A DNA stretch of 64,000 bases from Diadema setosum (taxonomy: Eukaryota > Echinodermata > Echinoidea > Diadematoida > Diadematidae): positions 3,333,501 through 3,397,500 of the forward strand of contig CM067080.1 in NCBI GenBank assembly GCA_033980235.1, written 5' to 3'. Both the position numbers and the translations under genes were made by a program. Positions 35,801 through 45,647 of the stretch are shown one piece after another (the first letter of the stretch is position 1; each line of letters opens with the position of its first letter). Under the pieces are notes generated by a model. That model was not told the DNA's origin and did no database searches. It saw only the letters and a program-made list of their open reading frames with translations.

Positions 35801-38800
35801 ATTAAAATTCAGTCTTTATAAACGTAAATTATGTCAGAAACGGAAAGAAACAGAACTTTAGACAAGATATCAGAAAGAGAAACACAATATAAACATGTGT
35901 GCTTTAAACCCGAACGAAATAGAGCAGCTTTTATGTGGCAGTTATAGGTTTATTTCTTTTTTTCCTCCACATATATACTGTGTCGCGGTTTGTTTTGCCT
36001 TTTTAGTTCTTCAATATGTATCCGACGTACACCTCAGTTTGCCGTTTTCCCAAACCTCTCGTGGTCAGAATAATTTATCTCTACATGAAGTTACACATAA
36101 ACCATGTAGATTTTGTCACATGTGTTTCTTTCTTATTTCATTACGTTTGAATTTTGCCAATTTGCATGAGACCCGCAGCAATTAATTGCCTCCCCCTAAA
36201 AGGGAATAATATTTATTTGACTGTCCCTATATGTTGATAATACTCAAACTTTAATCGTTATCGTTCGGACCTTTCAAAGTAGAACGAGAGCGAGAGAGGA
36301 AAAAAATGTGTACGTCGATAGCAGATGTCCTTTGAGGCATATCCAGGACAACATCAAGTGTAGTAGATATTCGACTTTGTCCCGCACCTGCCTAGCCATG
36401 CCTCTCTCTTATACATGCAGCCACTTAGAGTCTTCTGCAAGTGCGTGACCTGTTCGTGGCACACGAAATCGCTCCCCCAAGTGGAAGCACTACGTGCATT
36501 GACTTCCGGGTCAGGCTTATACTGTGGCCGGTGGTTCCACCGCGATGGGGCCCGGCGGTGATCGGAGCGTTAACGCGGCCCTGCAGTCTGGACCAGGGGA
36601 CGTCCGTTCTTGGGTGGCATTGGACCTAGACGGGCGACTCACCCTGTCGGTCGAGGGTCGTAACCAGCCTGGATGAAGCTACTCTGGGGAGCTGTATTGC
36701 GAGATCCTTTCTCCGTTGAAGAAAAGGTGATGAAAGGACTGGGTTGTCGAACAGAGGAGGGAGATAAAACGAGCCAATACTAAGTGATAGGTCTAAGCTC
36801 AAGCTTCAAGGAAGGATATTATTTTATTCATTTATTTTTCCCAGTAGGGAACATCCTACAAGAATGAACATAACACGATTATGTGCACATCATGCCATTA
36901 GCAGAAGCATCGCATTTTGGGTTTTACAGAGTGAAAAAAACACACACACACACACACACACACCAAGAAACAAAATCAAAGCAGGCAAGGGGACATGTCC
37001 TGTACATGCTTGCGTGACACACCATGAATTGAATAACGATCCAGAATGGGTCTTTCTGTCATCGTACCAAATTTGAACACTAGCAGGGTGAGCCAAAACA
37101 CTCGTCATGACACAGAGATGCATAACAACGCCATGGGAACTAGGTGAAACACACATTTTGAGTGCCATGCTCAGGCACACACAATCACCCACACTCACAC
37201 AACACATGTCACACACAAGGCACATGTCATGCATGTTTCAACTTGAATCGTTCCTAGGATGTTGCTTTCAATCGCTGGCTCTAGTAGGCATTACACGTTT
37301 TCCGGCACCCAATCCTTTCATCTGGTTTTCTTGAATGAATAAAGAATCTGTGGGGCTTTCCAGATAGCTAGTCCGCGATGACGAGGCACGCCGTTCTCCC
37401 GGCTTGTATGGATGAACTCAACTCAACTAGCGACCCGGATGTGTGGAAAGCGAGGGAGAGAGAAAGGGAATGTGGTCGACTGGGAGAAATTAAATCAGCA
37501 GGGTTTACCGGACAGCGAATCTTGTTGTTCCGGGGAGTGTTCCAGCCGTAAGTTTGTTTTTCCCGTACAGGCAGCATCAGAACCTAACGAAATCGATATC
37601 ATCTCAAGCTCATTTTTGTTGGTGAAAGCACCAATGAGCACAAGAAAGTAAAACATAAAGATCTCAAGCAAACAAACTTCTTCCAGTCTTAATGACGTCT
37701 AGATGTGAATGCATGACATCTCACGTGTAGACCTCAAATATTGGAAGAGGTTTGTTTTCTTGGAAGTGATTGTCTTCCGTATCATCCATTTGAAGTCAAC
37801 AGAAGTCACTGTATAGATTACTACTAATTGAAAAAAGGAGAAAATTCTCCTCTTAGCTCACATGGAGCAATGATTTTGACACACACCTAAAACCGATCCA
37901 TCTTAAATGATGCCGGAGGTACTGAGATTCAGTATTAGCACTACTCAATAGACATTGGCAATTGTTTTAAATATTTTGGCAAAAAAATACATTTTGATTA
38001 TGATTTCTTGCAAGTTCTTGTCAGGCGTCTTCACATGGATGATTTTTCATTTTCCTTTTTGCGCAGTGGACCACACTTTTGAAAAAAAAAAGTGTGCAAG
38101 TAACCACTTTTGCATTTTGCTATATTATATTCTCAAAGCACTTCACGAAGGAATCATATCTGATTTTCTGAGCTGGATAATGCTCTTCCAACATTCTGAA
38201 CCAATCATTCTTGCAAATTCGCTCGTACCTGAAAAAAAAAAGTAGAAGAAGAAGAAGAAGAAGAAGAAAACGGCGCTTCACATGTTTAACATGAAGAAGA
38301 AGATGCCTTGTAAGTCTTCTGGTTCCTCTAGGCTACGATTAAAAGAACTTCTCAAAGTTTGCACAATTCAAAAGTAAATCGTGTCACAACCCAAGGAGGA
38401 TACTGATGCTGCCTGTACCATGTAATTTTTGCCCACTTTCCTCTGTTTGGCACCATTTTGGTGAGTATAAGGTGCCAGTAAAACAGTCTGGTTTGTTCCT
38501 CCATCAAAGTTATGACAAAGAAAAATCTAAATAGAAGTTACGAAAACGAGGAAATGGTCTGATTTACGTGAATTATAATGATAATTTATACAGTGCAATT
38601 TGGATTTTACAGAAATGAGAAACAGAACAACAAAATCGTTTCGTAACCTAAACATTTCGTCACACCATTGTCCTACAGGGAATTGGTGAAGGAAAGTTGT
38701 TTTCAAATGAAATGCTGTTCGACAGACATTTTGATGTTTGTGAAACGAAAGCTGCATAAGTTACCTGATGTTGATCATAATCTTATGAAGAGATCTCACT

Positions 38801-41800
38801 ACCAAATTGCAATCACCACTAATGCGTGTCGTTCCAAGGACGCGTTAGTCCCATTGGCCAATTTTACTTTAGATTCATGATTGACGCACAGTCACGTGAA
38901 GTGAAAGAAAACATTTTTCAAGAAACATAATATGCGAGGAATAAAGCAGACTGGATTATCCCTTATTTGAAACAGCCACGTGTGCTGTATTTGCTCGTAC
39001 GAACCAGTAATTTGCCAATCGCAATGCACAAGAAACAAGAAGAAGCCTGCCAAAAGTGTGTCGTATGCATATAATATAAACTCTTTCCCATTCAATTGTG
39101 TCTATGCACTAATAAAACAAACAGACCAGTCCAAAGACGCACGAAGTAGAAAGAAACCTATGATAAGGAAGAAAAAACAAGTATGTTTTCTTGCTTGATA
39201 ACATTTAGTCAATTTTCTTCAAACTAGAGACCATGAGAATTTTTGTGCAGAGGGACTAAAAAATTTCTCATTTTAATGATTATTGTTCTCTGGTTTCCTT
39301 AGAATGGCAAGAAAATAGTCGAGCTAGCAAAGATTGGCACTTATTTGCCGTTCATAATCAGGCAGTGACGCTTTGTAGATGATCGAATTTAGCGTCTCCA
39401 TTTTTTCATGTTTCTTACCGTGCGAGTGGCAATGTGGGTTCTACGTTATGGTTGGTTGCAGACATTTCATTCGTATCGTTTTACTTTCTATTTCACTCCT
39501 GCATCACTGCAAATTTCCAAATTATTCCAAAATACGTTCTGAAAATAAGGTCCACAATTTGACAACCATTCCACACATCAGCAGAGGTTACTCCAAATGA
39601 CCGCAGTCAGTTATCTAGATATCCTGGGGAATTTCAAGTTAAAGAGGGTCTTTTTTTAACTTTTTTTTCTCTGATACATTCGACGACTCCATGGCTCTTT
39701 CAAAGCGACAGTCAGCGATATCACCTCAACTTTGACGTCACTTTGAGACCTCCATCTTTCGATCTCGACGAACATCGATAGTTCATCAATCGTTTTTTTT
39801 TTTTTTTTTAATTATCGTCATTTTTTTTCCATTTCGTTTTCATAATGTTTTGCTCAGTATACATGCCATCAATGGCATACCGTCTGGAAAGTTTTTTTTT
39901 TTTTTTTTTTTAATTCACTTAACCTTTTTTTTTTAATTCTCCCCTAGGTTTTTGGCGAATATATGACAAAATGAGATGAGGAAAAGATATTTCTTGTGTT
40001 CAGTTTTTCCTGTTTCTTGTTACTTTCTGTTTTCATCTTTTTTATTAGATATTCCTCATCTGTGTGGTGGAAAACTTATTTTTGAATAAAAAAAAATCCA
40101 ACATGATTTTTGAACCTTTTTTCATGGCGAGTGGCAAAATTTCATCAAATTAATAGATTCAGTAAATGAAAGATGTTTTAAAGATCAAACAAAGTGTTTG
40201 AAATAGTTTCATTGATATGCAGACTTGTAAATGTCTTGTAATCAGCTCGCCACGTCTGCACGGCAATTTTCCCCCCCGAAGCTGTTCCAGGAAATTTTGG
40301 GATATTATTTCAAATTTAAACAACTGGAGTGAAGTGAGATGGCCGATGCGTGTTGTTATGTGACCTCTTGATTTTCATATTGATATTCCGTCGACTTTTG
40401 TTCAGTAGCAGCAGAAACGAAGAACACACAAGTCACTTGTAGTAGTGTCTATCGTCAAATCCAATGTATACCGAGAAGCATTTTGTTAAGAGTCCATGTA
40501 TCATGCTTTCCCAGAATATATTTGTAACATTGCGTTTGTGCCATGGATGCTTCAAATAAAATCAAACACCAATATACTCCCACTGTAAAGCTCATGTATG
40601 ATGTTATTTTCTGCTCAAAAGAATAGATATCTACACCTCTTCATCGCATATTACCATATATACCGATGTGTAAATCTGAGACCTGTACCTCATGGTAAAG
40701 CATGGCTCGCATGATGTGTATGAATTTGCAATTTAATATGCTACCCTTTTCTGTTGTGTGGTCATTGTAAAGAAGACATGTCTTCTCCTAACTTGGATTG
40801 CACTTTTTCAGATTGCTGTCTTATTAAAAAGCCAAAATATTAACCCAGTACAGGATTTTTGACCAACATCAAAAATAGTCTTTTCAATTCAGATTAATTA
40901 AGAAAAAACAAACTTGATCGTCAAATCTGATGGTCTTCCGGTTTTAGATGATAAGAAATGATGTAATATGAAGGTAAGTAATATCTCAACTCCTTTTCAA
41001 GGCAGAAAAATGATTGGATTCAATAATATTTATATTTTCAATTTTCATTTTTTTTTCCAATTTATGCATTTTTTCTTTATCATGCCAGAAAAAAAAAAAT
41101 CACAATCAAATGACATAAATGATGGCCTCTTTAGATTAGTATAATTTGAGAATTACGTCAACACAAATCTTAAATCATTTTTCAGTAGATATTCCGCCTT
41201 TATGTTTAGTCGCTTCCTTCAAGTTAACACTCTCGTGACATGTAGCGTATCGCTGTAACAAGCGTTACGGCAAGTGTGCCTGTGGTGCGGGTATCTGACG
41301 GCAGCCATTTTGTTTCTTCTTGCCTCCCTGTGTGCCGTAGGTGGAAATCATGACGTTGGCGGGTTACAGCAACGAGCGGTCGGCATTGTATATGTCCATT
41401 TTGGGCTTCGTCGACACGGGGGCTCGTTTGGTCGTGGCGTTTGTCGGTGACCGGCTGCCCTGCTCCCGCATTCTTATCATCCCGGCCGTGTGTCTGGCCA
41501 ACGCAGGGGTCACTTTCATGCTTACAGTTACGACACAGGCCGCAGCCATGATTACATACGTTACTGGTGCGTTGAACGTGATATAATGCCGCCGCTCCGT
41601 CTGCATTCAGTTCAGAACCTATTTCCTTTTCACCCAAAAGTTGTTGGCCCAATACACTTAGTAAATATGACATTGTCTAAACTGTTCTTGTAAAGTTCTT
41701 TTTGAATAAGCATTGCACGCGCTACAGTGCGTAAACAAACTTCTGTATGAAACTAGCCAGTGAGTCGTCAACATTTTATTCCCATTTCGTCTAAATTGTC

Positions 41801-44165
41801 CGAGCATCAGAAATGAGAGTATTTCAGAATATTCCTTGTCGACATACAAGGCCAGAGGCATTTTCATTTTCGTTTTTTTTTTTTCGGCAAAATGATCCGA
41901 CCTGAAATCCCAAATCTCTGTCTGATCAAGAATTCCCGATATCGTATCTTGCCGATGAAGTTCTTGATATTATCACGCTATATCTTATACTACGTAAAAG
42001 GGAAAAAATCGTTGGTCGTCCTCATTTCAGTCTTCCAAGATGTCGTCTATGAGGATCTGGTAATACAGTGCACTCCCGTTATAACGAACACGGTTATAAC
42101 GAAATTCCGGTTACAACGAGGTAAAATTTAGGGCCGCAACATCACAGTATCAACTGTATGTATTCTTATTGTTTATTCATTCAGTTTCAACGATATGTCA
42201 ATATAACGAAAGAAAATTGCCGATTCCGAAGAATTCGTTGTAACGGGAGTCCACTGTACACAGAAGAATGCAACAAATCCGTGTTAGAGTCCTATTAAAC
42301 AGCAAAATTCCTCTTGACACCATACGTAATGTTACATTCTGTTGCAAAGTCAAACCCGAAATTGTTTAGTTATCTTTCAGATGCCATATAGCCCGTAATC
42401 TTCGGTGTTCGTCTTAGCAGCGTTGAGTCAAACTTGATCGGTCATCTTGTAGGTAGAATCTCTTCAAGGACACACAGTACTAGTACATGTATACAACTAC
42501 ATGTTCAGTCGAACTTGTCTATAGCGGCTACCCCAAGGGAGACGGAAAAAGTGGCTGTTATAGACAGGTGGCCGCTATAGACAATGTCGTTAACATGGCT
42601 TTTCTCTTGGGGAAATTGTGTTTAGTGGTCGCATACGGCAGGTGGTCGCTATGGACGGTGGTCGCTATAGACAGGTTTGACTGTATTAGGCCTATAATCA
42701 CATCGACTGTATTGATTACTCTCTCGTTGCAGTTGTTGGGCTAGCCAGAGCCATCCTGTACTCGATCATCTACGCCGCGTCCGTGGAGACATTCGGGCAC
42801 GCCGTCCACCAGGAGTCCTTTGCCTTCATCCTGCTAATGACGGGTCTCGGCTGCCTGCTGGCCCCAATCATACCAGGTGAGAATCGTCCTCCTTGCGTCA
42901 GTCAAAACCACGTGGATCGATTTTGCGAAAATCGCAGTAAATTCTCAGGCTGAAATCTTGAAAGAGGTTATTTACAGCGTCTGAGTTGCACATTGCGGAA
43001 GTCGTATCTTGTTCTCCATTCCCAGTGCATTCGATTTGACTTTTCTGCACTTGCCATCCTGTTCGCCTTTGAGAGGGCCATGTAATGCTCAGAAGAATAA
43101 CCCACATGCCGTCAGATTTATCACACGTATAGATTATCTCAGAGATTTGGTTTTCCATGGAAAAGATTGCGACAAACTATGGCACAGTGAGTTTCGCGTT
43201 AACGTCCATATAACGGACATGTCTCATTTCACTCTAAAATTGGGAAAATCATTGAAAATGGGAGTTTTTACATCAAACTCACACATCATCCGCGTTCCAG
43301 ATGTTTGTAAAACTGTTTTCGTTTGACTTTCACTGTTGGGTTAGGAGGAGAAGTAAATTTTTAATGTCGTCACGGCAGGTAAATGAACGCTGCTTTTAAA
43401 ATGCATATTTTTTGAGCGATTAAACAGAAACACATAGACATGAGACGCTGTAATCCAAGATAAAGCCCTGCTTGAAACCAAATAGGCAAAAATCACCATA
43501 ATTATTGTTGCACCGGTATTATACGTTTTCACTCGGTATTGTATTGGTGTGACCGGTATTATACGTTTTCACTCGGTATTGTATTGGTGTGACCGGTATT
43601 ATACGTTTTCACTCGGTATTGTATTGGTGTGACCGGTATTATACGTTTTCACTCGGTATTGTATTGGTGTGACCGGTATTATACGTTTTCACTCGGTATT
43701 GTATTGGTGTGACCGGTATTATACGTTTTCACTCGGTATTGTGTTGGTGTGACTGATGCTGTGCATCTTGTTACTCTTCCGTTCCTAGGTCTCAGTTTTG
43801 ACTTGACGGGGACGTACAAGTATGCCAACTACTGCTTCTCCGTGCTGTGGCTGGTGGCGTGTGCGAAATACCTGGCCGTGTATTTTATGAAGAACTACCG
43901 CAACAAGATGCAGTTCGCCGCCCAGACGCTAGAACAGTCCTCCGCCGCCGTTGCGGAAGAGGAAGGCTGCCTCGACGCCGAATCCGCGCGCGAGGCAAAA
44001 CGCGAGGAGGCGGAAAGCTCGTCGGGGCATCCGCTAGGACAGGGCCCCGAGCCTCCGCCGTCTCCGCCGCCGTCGCCGCCGCCTCCAGAATACTCAGAGG
44101 TGTGGGCCTTTCCACCTAAAGAGCCACCAAAGTATGCAATCATCGACAAGGTCACCGTCGTGTAG
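32486..44165 (+). CDS. Monocarboxylate transporter-like protein (SLC16 family, MFS), six coding exons
   Basis: Exons 32486-32843, 33176-33469, 35422-35771, 41341-41566, 42733-42876 and 43789-44165 join in phase to 582 codons plus TAG. Twelve hydrophobic segments fit the major facilitator fold: segments 1-6 in residues about 81-262, a basic cytoplasmic loop at 263-318 (DEDRLRKLHAKELALRRKK), and 7-12 in about 320-490. SLC16 proteins carry lactate, pyruvate, aromatic amino acids, thyroid hormone or related acids across the plasma membrane. The segment 8 motif LGFVDTGARL keeps Asp359 and Arg363, matching the functional Asp/Arg pair of mammalian MCT1. The [DE]G[GS][WF][GA]W signature before segment 1 is replaced by KSPRYYRW, and the MCT1 Lys38 position appears to be Asn99. 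The tail holds PPPSPPPSPPPP, two PPxY motifs (PPEY, PPKY) and a C-terminal VTVV. Substrate cannot be told from sequence. Confidence 0.9.
33176..33469 (+). CDS. Transporter coding exon 2: membrane segments 2-4
   Basis: The acceptor TTGTTCACACAG is followed by GWVASLAWALVLLSPLITA, RLGPRLITVVGVILCFVGLF and LFITIGLLFGVGINFVFVS, then YFESHECAMPTTLPGVGATV. YFESHECA matches the MCT motif YF(E/K)KRRALA after segment 4. The exon ends at GACTGTAG/GTGAGT, phase 1. This donor is the first of 24 tandem copies. Read-through would add GESLIR and a stop at 33487-33489. Confidence 0.9.
33454..34418 (+). repeat. 24-copy 40-bp minisatellite that repeats the exon 2 splice donor
   Basis: The unit is 16 nt of exon end (GTAGGGGCGACTGTAG-like) plus 24 nt of intron (GTGAGTCATTGATAAGGTAG and four more). 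Donor positions run 33470, 33510 and so on to 34390 at exact 40-bp steps, 24 in all. 23 keep GTGAGT; the one at 33590 reads TTGAGT and that at 34190 is CA/GTGAGT. Three unit types (GACTGTAG, GACCGTAG, GACCTTAG) alternate. The array ends in three short CCTGTATAGCA-type repeats. Confidence 0.97.
34681..34865. mobile_element. CCGTTATAACGAA MITE, degraded copy
   Basis: It holds TTCCGTTATAACGTAG at one end and TTTCGTTATAACCGTGTTCG with GGGGGTGCAC at the other, the inverse of the ends of the element at 42064-42258 (GTGCACTCCCGTTATAACGA). It lies in transporter intron 2. Confidence 0.55.
34940..35404 (+). mobile_element. LINE 3' end with (TTGAA)n tail
   Basis: The segment ends AATAAAGTTTGAATTGAATTG with four or five TTGAA/ATTGA repeats, the kind of short-repeat tail left by CR1/L2/jockey-group non-LTR elements. 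The other LINE here (59010-61640) ends AATAAATTGAATTGAG. The body has a block GGGGCCCGCATTCTACAAGC typical of a 3' UTR; I see no reverse-transcriptase frame. The tail stops about 17 nt before the acceptor of coding exon 3. Confidence 0.6.
35422..35771 (+). CDS. Transporter coding exon 3: segments 5-7 and the central loop
   Basis: After ACGTTTCCCAG it encodes MLIFCPVMEIVFDRFGWRSS, where RFGWR is the conserved MCT motif after segment 5, then LRVISSVILVCGLACSTLYR (segment 6). A charged cytoplasmic loop rich in Lys/Arg/Glu follows, then HWIFGLATLISSMVLLCNAI (segment 7). The donor is AATCTG/GTGAGT, phase 0. Confidence 0.92.
35772..41340 (+). other. Transporter intron 3
   Basis: 5.6 kb without a supported exon. 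It holds a GC-rich 300-bp stretch (about 36440-36720), an (AC)n run at 36940-36963, AGA repeats at 38244-38269 and several poly-T runs at 39650-39935. No domain-bearing reading frame was found on either strand. Confidence 0.7.
41341..41566 (+). CDS. Transporter coding exon 4: segments 8-9
   Basis: Starts GTGGAAATC after GTGTGCCGTAG (phase 0). It encodes YSNERSALYMSILGFVDTGA and RLVVAFVGDRLPCSRILIIP, then NAGVTFMLTVTTQAAAMI. FVDTGAR aligns with FVDMVAR of MCT1 segment 8, so both charged transport residues are kept. The donor is ACTG/GTGCGT, phase 1. Confidence 0.9.
42064..42258. mobile_element. Tc1/mariner-like MITE (TA-CAGTGCACTCCCGTTATA)
   Basis: Inverted ends TACAGTGCACTCCCGTTATA and its counterpart (GTTGTAACGGGAGTCCACTGTA) lie 195 bp apart with TA at both tips, as expected for Tc1/mariner insertion. 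There is no transposase. It lies in transporter intron 4. Confidence 0.72.
42506..42683. mobile_element. CAGTCGAACTTGTCTATAGCGG MITE
   Basis: Inverted ends CAGTCGAACTTGTCTATAGC and GCTATAGACAGGTTTGACTG are 178 bp apart. The interior repeats GG(T/C)GGTCGCTATAGACAG-like units. It ends 49 bp before coding exon 5 of the transporter. Confidence 0.75.
42733..42876 (+). CDS. Transporter coding exon 5: segments 10-11
   Basis: After CTCTCGTTGCAG it encodes VGLARAILYSIIYAASVETF and FAFILLMTGLGCLLAPIIP. It is 144 nt, phase 1 in and phase 1 out (CCAG/GTGAGA). Confidence 0.9.
43512..43751. repeat. Six-copy 40-bp minisatellite in the last transporter intron
   Basis: The unit ACCGGTATTATACGTTTTCA then CTCGGTATTGTATTGGTGTG (40 bp) is repeated six times almost without change. 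The array ends 37 bp before the final coding exon. Within the unit GGTATT occurs twice. Confidence 0.96.
43789..44165 (+). CDS. Transporter coding exon 6: segment 12, Pro-rich tail and stop
   Basis: After TTCCGTTCCTAG it encodes GLSFDLTGTYKYANYCFSVL (GLxxDxTGxY is an MCT hallmark), segment 12 (VLWLVACAKYLAVYFM), a Glu/Ala-rich stretch, PPPSPPPSPPPPEYSEV, then KEPPKYAIIDKVTVV and TAG at 44163-44165. The two PPxY motifs are ligands for WW domains of NEDD4-type ubiquitin ligases. T-V-V at the end fits a class I PDZ ligand. Confidence 0.92.
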
Positions 44166-44593
44166 GAGTATCTCCATAACGAGTTTTGCAAGTAGGCCTA
44201 CACGCGGCTTGTCTCACTGCGATGCTCCTGACCAAATCCTGCGTGGAACCGACCTTTTTTTTTTCTTCAGTTGAAAAAGTGCAATGTTATCAAAGCCAGC
44301 CTACTGCAGCCTACTGCGTTTTTATTCATTAATTTATAATTTTTTAACACTATTTAGATTGAGTGATGTCTGAATGAGTGTGTCTGTTGGACCTACCATG
44401 CATGGGGAAATGGAGCAGAGATACTATTCACATATCTCGTTGTGCGTCCCTGGGGTTTTTTGTTTGTATGACCGTACCTATTTTGGTTGTGTGCGCGTGC
44501 TAGAATATTGAGATGTTGAGAAAGTATGTTACTCTGTGCGTGGTGGTAAATTTTAAATAGTGGTTTAATGTGACTGGAAGTATGTGTGGAGTA

Positions 44594-44599
44594 AATAAA
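44594..44599 (+). terminator. Polyadenylation signal AATAAA for the transporter
   Basis: The first AATAAA after the stop codon (428 nt downstream). It would give a short 3' UTR. A later AATAAA at 48775 inside the duplicated block could serve a longer one. Confidence 0.55.
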
Positions 44600-45647
44600 G
44601 AGAAATCCTATTTATTACACGTCAATGGTGCCTAAAGCTATCGATTGCTATTTTTGTAACTTGTAGCATCTCTTGCTCGCACAGTAAAAGGTATGAACAA
44701 AATTTATGAAATGTCAGAACGCCGATGTAGATTTGCAAAGACTGTTTACTGCTATTTATGCCAGAGTAACATCACAATAGTACTAATTATATTCCCTGGT
44801 ATGAACTATGCACAACCTTACCTCGATGTGATAAAACGAACCTCAGACTACCAGATTTACCGCCAAAGCAAGCGTGCTTTCATGCACGGACATCATAGTC
44901 TTTTCACAACGTCATGCGTCAGGCATACAGTATGGTCACGTGGGATCATATTAACCAATAAGAAAGTGAGTTTGGCAGCACGCATGACGAGCTGCATTTC
45001 TTCTGGTGAATATGACTTGCTTTGCTTTTCTCTGCACTTCGTCGTATGCCATGAGGTAAGGCACTGTTTTTTTTTTTTCCTGTGGCCTCATACTGCTTTT
45101 TTTTTTTTTTTTTGGTGTCCATTTTTCCGAGGAGCCGATCCGAGAGTGACGTCATCCTCGTTGGAGTCGAAGTAAATGTTAATCAGATCGGAAAAGCTTC
45201 GAAACAGGTGTCGGGACTAGTGTCATTCCAATTCGTGTGTTTTGTTTAATCATTGCATTGCGTATGCGAAATTAGTAGTGTTGTCTGTCCGTGCATATCA
45301 AATCACTTTGAATTTGATACGTTGTACATAATATGTCTGTCGTGGCTACTTCAAGACGTCTCTTATCATGGTTGTGCAGGGCGTTCGGTTTACGACAGTT
45401 TGTATGATCGCAGGAAACGGGTATGGGTGTGAACCGATTAAAGTGCCAAGCTCTTTTTCAGTGGTGCTCCTCAATTTCGCAGCACACAGTCTCCAAGACA
45501 TGAGGATGGACATGATTGATGAGTCTTGCTGTGCTGTGCCGAGGGTATGTTCTAAAAAAAAAAAAAAAGAAGATGAAGATGAAGAAGCAGAAGAAGACGA
45601 CGAAGAAGAAGTCACGAAGGAGTAAAGATGAAGAATAAACAGAAATT

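Noticed and set aside
41224..41673. 149-residue minus-strand frame
   Set aside because: Antisense of transporter exon 4, whose plus-strand product aligns with MCT segments 8-9.
44693..45175. 160-residue plus-strand frame after the transporter
   Set aside because: No domain; its C-terminal part is poly-Phe from poly-T runs, and it is not conserved in any visible copy.
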